Shown piece by piece: positions 8,217 through 16,125 of a stretch of 64,000 bases of DNA; positions within the stretch are counted from its first letter, which is position 1, and each line of letters opens with the position of its first letter. Source of the DNA: 20CM-2-65-7 sp036522875 (GTDB taxonomy: Bacteria > Gemmatimonadota > Gemmatimonadetes > Gemmatimonadales > GWC2-71-9); the NCBI GenBank assembly GCA_036522875.1, contig DATDEZ010000047.1:107360-171359 (forward strand), read 5' to 3'. The position numbers were made by a program, and so were the translations under genes. The notes beneath the pieces are model-generated. The model had not been told where the DNA came from. It saw nothing but the letters and a program-made list of their open reading frames with translations, and did not search any database.

Positions 8217-9652
8217 GCCGCCACCGACGGCAGCTCGCCGCGCAGATCCATTTGCACATGTTGGACGCGTCGATTCACTCCCTGCACGCCTCGCGCGTGG
8301 TATAACCAGACCACGGGACGCTGTTCCGCAAGGACGCGTTGCGCGAGGCCGGGATCACGCGGAATCGCCACGCCCGTCAGCCGGCCGATGGTCTGCAGAT
8401 ATCCCAGTCCTGCGTCTCCGGGAATTCCCATCACCGCCGCCGTGAATTCGTGGCGCTCGCCGTACACGCGATCCAGGAACGCCGAGAACTCGAGCTGGCG
8501 GATGGTGACGTCGAAGCCGACGGCCGACAGACGCGCCTGCAGAATCTGCTCCAACGCCCCTTCCCCGCTGCCGACCGACAGGAGCTCGAAACGCGGTCGC
8601 GCGCCCAGTGCGGCCACGATGCGCCGAGCGGAGTCGGGCGCGAACGGCACGTGCGGCGGTTCGACATAGTGCGGCAATTCCGGTGCGACCGGTCCGTCCG
8701 CGGCGCCCGCGAATCCGAACAGGTAGCCATCGACGATCTCGCGCCGGTCGATCGCCAGCGCCGCCGCGAGCCGGGCCCGGGGGTCGTCGAACGGCGGGCG
8801 CCGCGTGTTGAACACGAGCCCGTAGGGAAAGATCTGAGGGTATTCGCGGATCGCGAGCCCGGCGTGTCGCCGGACGAATGCGGCATGCTGCGGACTCACG
8901 CCGGCGAAGTCGAGCTCGCCCGCGACGAGCGCGGCGAGCTTGATCATCGGCTCATCGACGACGACCACGATCAAACGATCGAGCTGCGGCGGCCCGCCCA
9001 GATCGCGCGGAAAGTCGGGATTCTTGGCGAACACCCAGCGGCGATTCGACTCGTGCGTGACGAAGCGGAACGGTCCGTTTCCCACGGGATGCGTGTTCCA
9101 GGCGGCCTGGCGCAGTCGCGCGTGCGGCACGCTGTCGAGCAGATGCGCCGGCAAGATCGCGAGATCGGTCAACACGTCGGGGAAGCCGTTCGGCGATGCG
9201 GTCGCGGCGAACTGGATCTCGACGGTCGAATCGTCGCGAGCCGTGACCCCGGTCATTTCTTCCACATCCTGCAAGCGCGGATAGCCCGTCGCGGGATCAC
9301 GCGCGGCATCGAGTGTCCACACGACGTCGCGCGCCGTCGTTGGCGCGCCGTCGTCCCACCGCACGTCGGTGCGGAGGGTGAACGTCAGGGTGTGCCGATC
9401 CGGCGACCAGCGCCACGCGCGTGCGAGATACGGCTGCGGGACGAGCGTCGAATCGTAGCGCGCGAGCGTCGTCAGCAGCACGTAGCGCTGCACCTGTTTC
9501 GCGAGCGGCAGGACGGTGAGCAGGGGATTGATCGTGGGGAGATCGGCGCCGGACGCGAACAGCACCGTCGCGCCGCGCCGCGCGGCTTCGTCTCCGCAGC
9601 CGGCTGCCAGGAGCGCCGCGACGAACAGGAGCGAGAGGGGCGCGCGCGACAC
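8198..9652 (-). CDS. ABC transporter solute-binding lipoprotein, family 5 (oligopeptide/oligosaccharide type)
   Basis: A 484-residue lipoprotein. A short hydrophobic signal ends in the lipobox L-A-A-G-C (Cys at about residue 19), followed by family-5 features: N-P-L-L (positions 42-45), L-A-R-A-W-R-W-S-P-D, F-T-L-R-T-D-V-R-W-D-D-G and V-G-N-G-P-F-R-F. These proteins deliver peptides, nickel, opines or oligosaccharides to Dpp/Opp permeases. It is slightly shorter than typical DppA (about 500-540 residues). It heads the leftward five-gene run and is divergent, by 46 bp, from two Dpp-type permeases that are its probable partners. No cognate ATPase is encoded in the window. Confidence 0.85.
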   Translation of the reverse strand: MSRAPLSLLFVAALLAAGCGDEAARRGATVLFASGADLPTINPLLTVLPLAKQVQRYVLLTTLARYDSTLVPQPYLARAWRWSPDRHTLTFTLRTDVRWDDGAPTTARDVVWTLDAARDPATGYPRLQDVEEMTGVTARDDSTVEIQFAATASPNGFPDVLTDLAILPAHLLDSVPHARLRQAAWNTHPVGNGPFRFVTHESNRRWVFAKNPDFPRDLGGPPQLDRLIVVVVDEPMIKLAALVAGELDFAGVSPQHAAFVRRHAGLAIREYPQIFPYGLVFNTRRPPFDDPRARLAAALAIDRREIVDGYLFGFAGAADGPVAPELPHYVEPPHVPFAPDSARRIVAALGARPRFELLSVGSGEGALEQILQARLSAVGFDVTIRQLEFSAFLDRVYGERHEFTAAVMGIPGDAGLGYLQTIGRLTGVAIPRDPGLAQRVLAEQRPVVWLYHARGVQGVNRRVQHVQMDLRGELPSVAAWRTVP

Positions 9653-9698
9653 GTGAGCATTCTAGCGGCGCGCTGACGGCCGCGCGAGATTCCCGCCG

Positions 9699-10670
9699 AT
9701 GCTTGCCAGGCTGGGACAGCGCCTCGCGGCGGGAATCGCCGTCATCTGCGGCGTCGTCGTACTGACGTTCCTGCTCTTGCATCTCGTTCCCGGCGACCCC
9801 GTCGAGATCATGCTCGGCCCCAACAGCACCGCCGAGCAGCGTGCGGACCAACGCACGGCGCTCGGCCTCGATCGGCCGCTGCCGTCGCAATTCGCGACCT
9901 GGACGTTGCGCTTCGTCCGCGGTGATTGGGGCACGAGCATCGCGAAGGGACAGCCGGTCCGCCGCATCCTCGGCGCAGCGTGGCCTGCGACCGCGCGTCT
10001 CGTGTTGCTGTCGCTCGTGCTGAGCTACGTGATCGGTATCGCGGTCGGCGCCGTGCAGGCGGCGCGCAGCGGCTCACGCACCGATACGGTGCTGTCCGTC
10101 ACGTCGGTGACCCTCTTCGCGATGCCGGGCTACTGGCTCGGGCTCATGCTGGTGCTCGTGTTCACGTATTGGGCGCACGTGCTGCCGGGATTCGGCGCGG
10201 CGGGCTTCGACGCCGACTATCTATCACCGGGCGGCTGGATCGTCGATCGGCTGCGGCATCTGGCGCTGCCGCTCACGACGCTGACCTTGATTGGCATCGG
10301 CGGTGCCGCGCGATTCGTGCGCGGCGCGATGCTCGAAACACTGCATCAGCCGTTCGTCACGACCGCCCGCGCGAAAGGATTGACGCCGCGCCGCGTGATC
10401 GGCCGGCATGCGCTGCGCAACGCGCTCACACCGGTCGTCATTCTGCTGGGACTCTCGCTGCCCGCGCTCTTCTCGGGCGCCGTCTTCGTCGAGGCGGTGT
10501 TCGCCTGGCCAGGGGTCGGCCGCATCCTCGTTGAAGCCGTGCAGGCGCGCGACTACCCCGTCGTCATGGCGGCGACCGCCGTCAGCGCCGTGCTCGTCGT
10601 CCTGGGCAACCTGCTGGCCGACGTATTGGCCACGTGGCTCGATCCACGCGTGCGCAAGGCGGCAACCTGA
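9699..10670 (+). CDS. ABC transporter permease, DppB/OppB type
   Basis: A 323-residue inner-membrane permease with about six transmembrane segments. It has the family N-terminus (V-L-T-F-L-L-L-H-L-V-P-G-D-P), the L-G-L-D-R-P-L-P loop, the EAA-like coupling region A-R-A-K-G-L-T-P-R-R-V-I-G-R-H-A-L-R-N-A and a C-terminal F-A-W-P-G-V-G-R. It forms a heterodimer with the next gene, whose start lies 37 bases inside this one. The partner solute-binding protein is divergent. The ATPase subunits usually found after DppC are missing here: the downstream neighbour is a convergent esterase. Confidence 0.88.
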   Translation: MLARLGQRLAAGIAVICGVVVLTFLLLHLVPGDPVEIMLGPNSTAEQRADQRTALGLDRPLPSQFATWTLRFVRGDWGTSIAKGQPVRRILGAAWPATARLVLLSLVLSYVIGIAVGAVQAARSGSRTDTVLSVTSVTLFAMPGYWLGLMLVLVFTYWAHVLPGFGAAGFDADYLSPGGWIVDRLRHLALPLTTLTLIGIGGAARFVRGAMLETLHQPFVTTARAKGLTPRRVIGRHALRNALTPVVILLGLSLPALFSGAVFVEAVFAWPGVGRILVEAVQARDYPVVMAATAVSAVLVVLGNLLADVLATWLDPRVRKAAT

Positions 10671-11506
10671 ACCGACTGCTACGCGACCGCCGCGGAGCGT
10701 TCGGCGCGTTCGTGCTGCTCATCGTGCTGCTCAGCGCCATCGCCGCGCCGCTCGTGACCAACGGTGCACCATCCGCGCAGGGCGACATCGTCGCCACACG
10801 ATTCCTGCCGCCGCTCAGAGCCGACGTCCACGGCGCATTTCATCCGCTCGGGACGGATCGCTTTGGCCGCGATGTGTGGTCGCGTCTCGTGTATGGCGCC
10901 CGCATCTCGCTCAGCGTCGGGCTGCTCGCGGTCCTGGTGTCTGTAGTGCTCGGCGTCGTGGTTGGTGCGGTAGCGGGCTACTGGCGCGGACCGCTCGCCG
11001 TCACGTTGCTCGGCATCACGGACTTCGCGCTCGCGGTGCCGCGCGTCGTGCTGCTGTTGCTCCTCGCGGCGCTGTGGCAGCCCAGCACGTGGCTTGTCAT
11101 TGTCGTGCTTGGACTCACCGGCTGGATGAGCGTCGCGCGACTCGTGCACGGCGAGGTCCGCGCGCTCGCGGCCCGGCCGTACGTCGAGGGGGCGATTGCG
11201 GTCGGCGCGCGCCGGCTGCGCGTGCTGGCGCGCCACATTCTGCCGAACGCGCTCACGCCCGTCATCGTCGCGGCGGCGCTCGGCGTGGGGAACGCGATGA
11301 TGCTCGAGGCCGGGCTTTCGTATCTCGGCCTTGGCGTCGAACCGCCTACGCCGTCATGGGGCAACATGATGGCATCGGGTCGCGACACGTTGGTGAACGC
11401 GCCCTGGGTCGCGATCGCGCCGGGACTCGCGTTAGTGCTGGTCGTGCTTGCCTGTACGATGCTGGGCGATGCGTTGCGCGATGTCCTCGACCCGAGCGCG
11501 CGCTAA
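10634..11506 (+). CDS. ABC transporter permease, DppC/OppC type
   Basis: A 290-residue permease. It has an N-terminal cytoplasmic arm (L-L-R-D-R-R-G-A-F-G-A-F), a first membrane segment, then the DppC hallmark H-P-L-G-T-D-R-F-G-R-D-V-W-S-R. The EAA-type loop is A-I-A-V-G-A-R-R-L-R-V-L-A-R-H-I-L-P-N-A, and the C-terminus has P-S-W-G-N-M-M-A. A GTG start at 10634 gives a 37-base overlap with DppB; a slightly later start is possible. Its TAA overlaps the TAG of the convergent esterase within 11503-11506. With the binding protein and DppB it makes a peptide/oligosaccharide-type importer that must borrow an ATPase from elsewhere. Confidence 0.87.
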   Translation: MARSTRAQGGNLNRLLRDRRGAFGAFVLLIVLLSAIAAPLVTNGAPSAQGDIVATRFLPPLRADVHGAFHPLGTDRFGRDVWSRLVYGARISLSVGLLAVLVSVVLGVVVGAVAGYWRGPLAVTLLGITDFALAVPRVVLLLLLAALWQPSTWLVIVVLGLTGWMSVARLVHGEVRALAARPYVEGAIAVGARRLRVLARHILPNALTPVIVAAALGVGNAMMLEAGLSYLGLGVEPPTPSWGNMMASGRDTLVNAPWVAIAPGLALVLVVLACTMLGDALRDVLDPSAR

Positions 11507-12132
11507 ACCAGATCGCGGAGCGGGCGCTCGTCGATCTGGTGACCGCCTTCGTAGGCCCGCAGCTCGTAAGGAATCGCGGCTTCCTTCAGCCGCACCTCAG
11601 TCGCCGCGACGATCTTGGGCGTGAAGTACTCGTCTGACGTCCCGTACACGAGCGTCAGCCGCGCCGCCCGTAGCCGCTCGGCGACGGCCCGCTGGCTGAG
11701 ATCGAGGTCGGGCGGCACTTCCCCACCCCAGACGATGAGCCGTGAGATGCGCGCCGAGCCGAAAGCGGTCCAGCGGCACGCGGTTGCCGTTCCCTGCGAA
11801 AACCCCAGCAACGTCAGCGGCCCGCCGCCTACTTCGGCGTAGACGGCGTCGAGGTAGCGGACGTAGTCGTCGATCTCGTGCAGCCGGTCTTCGCGCGTCA
11901 TCCAGCTTGCACCTACGCGCCGCTCGCTCGGACGCTCCGTCAGGTAGAAGCGCGACAGCGCTTCGGGCGCGACGATGCGCCGCCCTGGAGTGACGATCAG
12001 TCGAAATCGCTCGAGGAAGCGCGCCGCGAGATTTCCGTAGCCGTGCAGCACGAACCAGAGATCGCGTGCAGCGGGATCGCCGACAGTGAAGTAGCGCGCC
12101 GCGCGCGGCGTCGTGAGAAAGTGCTCTTCCAT
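11503..12132 (-). CDS. Alpha/beta hydrolase, phospholipase/carboxylesterase family
   Basis: A 209-residue alpha/beta hydrolase of the YpfH/carboxylesterase type. It has L-H-G-Y-G-N (oxyanion), the nucleophile elbow G-F-S-Q-G-T (Ser112), an acid in G-T-S-D-E-Y-F (Asp167) and a catalytic His in E-G-G-H-Q-I (His198). There is no signal peptide, so it is cytoplasmic. Its ATG shares a base with the mannosidase stop (TAATG at 12130-12134), so it is the last member of a PGI-mannosidase-esterase operon. Deacylation of mannosidase substrates or products is a context-based guess only. Confidence 0.85.
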   Translation of the reverse strand: MEEHFLTTPRAARYFTVGDPAARDLWFVLHGYGNLAARFLERFRLIVTPGRRIVAPEALSRFYLTERPSERRVGASWMTREDRLHEIDDYVRYLDAVYAEVGGGPLTLLGFSQGTATACRWTAFGSARISRLIVWGGEVPPDLDLSQRAVAERLRAARLTLVYGTSDEYFTPKIVAATEVRLKEAAIPYELRAYEGGHQIDERPLRDLV

Positions 12133-14759
12133 TAGGTCACCAGAATCGTCACGATCTCGTGCGGCTCCGCGACAAAGCGGATGACGTTGCCGCGTTGCTC
12201 GAGGACGAGCGCGACCGCCTCGCGCTCATCGGCTCGCACACGGTGGGCGGTCTTGACGCCGCTGGCGAACCGCCACGCGCCCGCCGTCTTGCGGCTCGTC
12301 GCGTTGTAGCAGCGCAGTACGATCGGTGAGCCGATTTGGGCCGGCTTGATCGATGAGAACACGAGGCCCGTCCCCTCGAGCCGCACATCGAGCGGCGCCG
12401 GTGTCAGCGGTCCGGCGTCGCGTACCCACAGCGCGTGCAACGGCAGAAACGCATCCTCCCAGAGCTGCGGCACCACGTCGCCGCGCTCCAGCTCGGCAGC
12501 ACCGACCGGCACGATTCCCAGATCGATGCGCGTCGTTCCCGGACATTGCGCCGCGGGAATCGCAGTCGGCCAGGCCGCGTGGCCGGGACGAGTCGGCAGG
12601 TCACCACGTGACAGATCGCCGATGGCACGCAGCAGCGTGACCAGGATGTCGCCCTTCGGCGTGAGCTCGTACTCGAAGAATGCCGGCGCGAGCAGGGCGA
12701 GTCCGCGATTGCCACGCCCTGCCCCCACGAACCGTTGCGCCGGCGCGGTGCGTACCGGCGTCTCGTTCGGCGTGGAGTCACGATCGACAATCACGGCGGG
12801 CCGCTCGACCGCGCCGAATGCCGAGCCGGCGACCGCGTTGACGCCGGCGAGGCCGGTCGGCACGCGGGCGCGAAGCCGGTGATGGGTAGCGTGATTGTCG
12901 ACATCGAGCGTCACGCGGACGATCGGACTGTCGGCGTAGAGCTGCACGAGCTGGCGCACGTGAATGCCGCGCGTCACTTCCCAGCGCGCTTCGAGCGCGG
13001 CGACGAGCGGACCGCCGGCAAGCCGTCGCACGGTGATCGGACCTCGGCTCGTCTTCACGCGATCGCGCGCCGGCGGACAGTAGGTGTAGGCGTCGCCGGC
13101 ATCACCCGCATCCTCCAGCCGCAGGACGTCGCCGTACCGCTCGTGGTTGCGGCGATCGGTAATCGTTAGCGCACCGTTCGATTCGAGCGCGACTTCCACA
13201 AAACGATTCTCGAGCGCCCGGCCGCGCACGCGCGCGTCTTCTTCCCGCGGCATGGGCACGGGCGCGACGGCTGTGAACGTCGTGACGCCGAGGCCCGGCG
13301 CGGGCGGCGCGCGAAAAGCGACGCGAACTTGATCGACGTCGTCGAGATCGGGATAGTGCCGCACCGCGTCGATGCGTTCCCGAGTCGCCCGTTGGGCAAG
13401 TACTTGCACAGGGATCGGCCGGCCGCTCGGACCCTGGAGTGCGAAAGGCCGGTAGCCCCGGCCCTCGCGCGCGCGGCGTCCTTCGCCTGGCGGTCCCACC
13501 AGGACATCGCGACGGAACCACGTGACGTCCGCGATCGTCACGCCGCCCCGCGGCCGCGCCGCCGGATTCCACACGACCAACGCGGGCTCGGTGCCGTCCG
13601 CCCGCTCGCGCGCCAGGTCGGCGTCGTGACCCACGAGATCGTGCACGGCATCGCGCGTCAGCTCCGCCGCGTACGCCGCCACCTCGGTCAACCGTTGATC
13701 GGCGGCGGCCGTCACCACGTCACTCGTTGTGCCGGCGATCGTATCGTGAAACTGTGCGCGCACGAGCGTGCGCCAGGCGGATTCGAGCACCGCGCGCCGG
13801 TCCCGCGCGGCATGGGTGGCAGGCCCGCCATACCGCGCCAGAGCCACGAGCGGTTCGGCGATGCGCTCGAGCCACAGCTCGACTTGTCCGTGACGCCGCT
13901 TCAGTGGCGCGCGCGTGCCGTGCACGCCTTGCAGCGTCCAGGTGTAACCGTACGATGAGCGCAACTCACCGTCGAGCGGCTTCGCCGACGTGCTTTCGGC
14001 GGCCTGAAAGAATTCGTCGAGCCGCGACACGCGAAATGCGCTCGCGGGCTCGAGATCGGCCAGGAGATCTCGCAGACGGCCGACCGCGGGGTGCGGCGCG
14101 TGGTGGTCTGCCCCGACGAAAACGGGCACGTGCTTGCCCGCGGCGCGTTGCACGAGCGCGGCCCGGACTTCCTGCCAGACGTCGGCGAGTCGCGCGCCGG
14201 CGCCGGCGAGCGCCGCCCCGATCTCGTAACCTGCCCGCGGGAGATGCCAGAGCAGGATCTCCTTGCCGTCCAGTCCGCGCCAGCGGAAGAAGTCGCGCTC
14301 ACCGCCAAGGCCGCGCCACAGCACGCCGTACTTGAGCCCGAACTCGCGCGCGATGGAGGGCAAGGCCGCGGGATGGCCGAACGCATCGGGAGAGTACAGC
14401 ACGTCGAGCCTGCCGCCCCAGCGCTCGGCATCACCCGCGCCGAGCAGCAGGTTACGAATCAACGATTCGCCCGAGGGAATGAGCTCATCGGCCAGCACGT
14501 ACCATGGACCGACCTGCAGCCGTCCCGTTTTCACGAGCGCGCGCACGTCGGTTTCGCGGTCGGGCCGCGCACGCAGATAATCTTCGACGAGCACGGTCTG
14601 GCCGTCGAGCAAGAAGGTCTTGAAGGCGGGATCGGCATGCAGGCGGTCGATGAGATCGTCGAACAGCGCGATGAGACGGGCATGAAACGCCGCGCGCGGC
14701 AGGAACCACTCGCGGTCCCAGTGCGTGTGCGGAATGAGATGAAAAATGAACGCCGTCAC
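12132..14759 (-). CDS. Alpha-mannosidase, glycoside hydrolase family 38
   Basis: An 875-residue GH38 enzyme. The N-terminal catalytic barrel begins L-I-P-H-T-H-W-D-R-E-W-F, whose His and Asp are zinc ligands. The nucleophile is Asp125 in Y-S-P-D-A-F-G-H. A W-R-G-L-G-G region and R-A-Q-F-H-D-T-I-A-G-T-T-S-D (three-helix domain) follow, then the beta-sandwich C-terminal half. It is retaining and zinc-dependent, and acts on alpha-mannosides. No signal peptide is visible, so I expect cytoplasmic action on imported manno-oligosaccharides, as in other bacterial GH38 enzymes. ATGA coupling (14756-14759) to a phosphoglucose-isomerase-type gene links mannose release to hexose-phosphate metabolism. Confidence 0.9.
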   Translation of the reverse strand: MTAFIFHLIPHTHWDREWFLPRAAFHARLIALFDDLIDRLHADPAFKTFLLDGQTVLVEDYLRARPDRETDVRALVKTGRLQVGPWYVLADELIPSGESLIRNLLLGAGDAERWGGRLDVLYSPDAFGHPAALPSIAREFGLKYGVLWRGLGGERDFFRWRGLDGKEILLWHLPRAGYEIGAALAGAGARLADVWQEVRAALVQRAAGKHVPVFVGADHHAPHPAVGRLRDLLADLEPASAFRVSRLDEFFQAAESTSAKPLDGELRSSYGYTWTLQGVHGTRAPLKRRHGQVELWLERIAEPLVALARYGGPATHAARDRRAVLESAWRTLVRAQFHDTIAGTTSDVVTAAADQRLTEVAAYAAELTRDAVHDLVGHDADLARERADGTEPALVVWNPAARPRGGVTIADVTWFRRDVLVGPPGEGRRAREGRGYRPFALQGPSGRPIPVQVLAQRATRERIDAVRHYPDLDDVDQVRVAFRAPPAPGLGVTTFTAVAPVPMPREEDARVRGRALENRFVEVALESNGALTITDRRNHERYGDVLRLEDAGDAGDAYTYCPPARDRVKTSRGPITVRRLAGGPLVAALEARWEVTRGIHVRQLVQLYADSPIVRVTLDVDNHATHHRLRARVPTGLAGVNAVAGSAFGAVERPAVIVDRDSTPNETPVRTAPAQRFVGAGRGNRGLALLAPAFFEYELTPKGDILVTLLRAIGDLSRGDLPTRPGHAAWPTAIPAAQCPGTTRIDLGIVPVGAAELERGDVVPQLWEDAFLPLHALWVRDAGPLTPAPLDVRLEGTGLVFSSIKPAQIGSPIVLRCYNATSRKTAGAWRFASGVKTAHRVRADEREAVALVLEQRGNVIRFVAEPHEIVTILVT

Positions 14760-16078
14760 GGTGCCAGCGTCGACAACTCCGTGAGGCTCGACAGATGCAC
14801 GTGCGACACGCGACGTCCCCGCCCGAGCAACGCGCGCACATCGCCGCGCGCCTGCGCGCGATGCAGCTCACCGAACGTCCACTTCATGCCGGGAATCGCG
14901 AGATCGACCTCATCATCCACGGTGATCACCAGAAACAGCCCGGTGCTCGGCCCGCCCTTGTGGAGCTGCCCTGTGGAATGGAGGTAGCGCGGACCGAATC
15001 CCAACGTCGTGGCGCAGCCCAGGGCCCGACCCCACTTCCCCCGCAGCTCCTGGAGTTGGCGATAGGTCTCTGGGGTCGGCTGAACGTACGCGAGCACGGC
15101 GAGGTAATCGCCGGCGCGTGCGCTTTGACGCAGCGCGGCCGGCGTCAGCGTCGTGAGCGCCGCGCTCCCGCCCGCCGCGCCACTGCCGTTCAGCTCCGCG
15201 CGGGCGAGTTTCTTCGCTTCCTCCACGTCTGGTTGGTCGAACGCGTTCACGCCGAGCCGTTCGCAGAGCGCGGCGGTGGCGTACTCCCAGCGCAGAAATT
15301 CAACGCCGAGATCCAGGGGGTCGGCTGAGAACACGTCGTGGCCTACGGTTTGCATGGACGGAGTGCTCGCGCTGGGAACTGGATCATGGATGACCGGCAC
15401 CACACCGCGCCCGTCCTTCCCGGAGCTCTCGGCGACCAGCTGCTCGATCCAGTACGCGAGCGCCGCGATCGAGTCGGGCGGGCTGATACACAGCTTGTCA
15501 CGTCCCGCTTTGGCACGATCGGCGATTTCCATTCCGAGCGCCCGCGCCGCCGCGACGTCGAGCCCACGCGTTCGCTCCAGCAGCGTGCGACCGTCGATGT
15601 CCGCCAGCGCCGCGGGGAACATCCCGATGGCCGTGAGCGCGGAGTAGCGGCCGCCCACGCCCGGCGGATGCGGAATAACCGCGCGAAACCGTTGCTCGCG
15701 CGCCAGCGTGGCGAGCGGGCTGTCGATCTCGGTGATCGCGATGAATTGCTCCGGCTTGGCACGGGCCGCGAAATAGCGGCAGAACGCGAGCGTTTCGACG
15801 GTGTTGCCCGACTTGCTCGACACCAGGAACAGCGTCTCGCCGATCTCACGGTCGGTGGCCGCGGCGCGAACGGCGCCGGGGTTCGTGCTGTCGAGCACGT
15901 GCAGCCCCGGGGCACGAAACGTCTGCGCCAGCACGTCGGCGACGAGACTCGAGCCGCCCATGCCGCAGACCAGCGTGCGCGTGAGCCCGGCGGAGCGGAC
16001 CGAACGCGCGAGCGCGGTGAGCTCGTCCCACTGCGCGAGCGATTCCTCCGGCGCGCGCATCCATCCGAGCAGATTCAT
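14756..16078 (-). CDS. Glucose-6-phosphate isomerase-like SIS-domain protein
   Basis: A 440-residue protein with two SIS folds of the PGI family. It contains C-G-M-G-G-S-S-L (phosphate loop), V-S-S-K-S-G-N-T-V-E-T, V-G-G-R-Y-S-A-L-T-A-I-G, a catalytic-type Glu region and C-terminal L-H-S-T-G-Q-L-H-K-G-G-P. The pattern resembles the isomerase half of bifunctional transaldolase/PGI proteins, here without a transaldolase. Likely reaction: glucose-6-P to fructose-6-P; mannose-6-P isomerisation by a dual-specificity member is possible given the mannosidase downstream. It leads the operon. Only 47 bp separate it from the divergent histidine kinase. Confidence 0.85.
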   Translation of the reverse strand: MNLLGWMRAPEESLAQWDELTALARSVRSAGLTRTLVCGMGGSSLVADVLAQTFRAPGLHVLDSTNPGAVRAAATDREIGETLFLVSSKSGNTVETLAFCRYFAARAKPEQFIAITEIDSPLATLAREQRFRAVIPHPPGVGGRYSALTAIGMFPAALADIDGRTLLERTRGLDVAAARALGMEIADRAKAGRDKLCISPPDSIAALAYWIEQLVAESSGKDGRGVVPVIHDPVPSASTPSMQTVGHDVFSADPLDLGVEFLRWEYATAALCERLGVNAFDQPDVEEAKKLARAELNGSGAAGGSAALTTLTPAALRQSARAGDYLAVLAYVQPTPETYRQLQELRGKWGRALGCATTLGFGPRYLHSTGQLHKGGPSTGLFLVITVDDEVDLAIPGMKWTFGELHRAQARGDVRALLGRGRRVSHVHLSSLTELSTLAP

Positions 16079-16125
16079 TGGCGGCGAAACATAATGCGGA
16101 TAACTTAGGCGCGGAGTCTCCCGGA

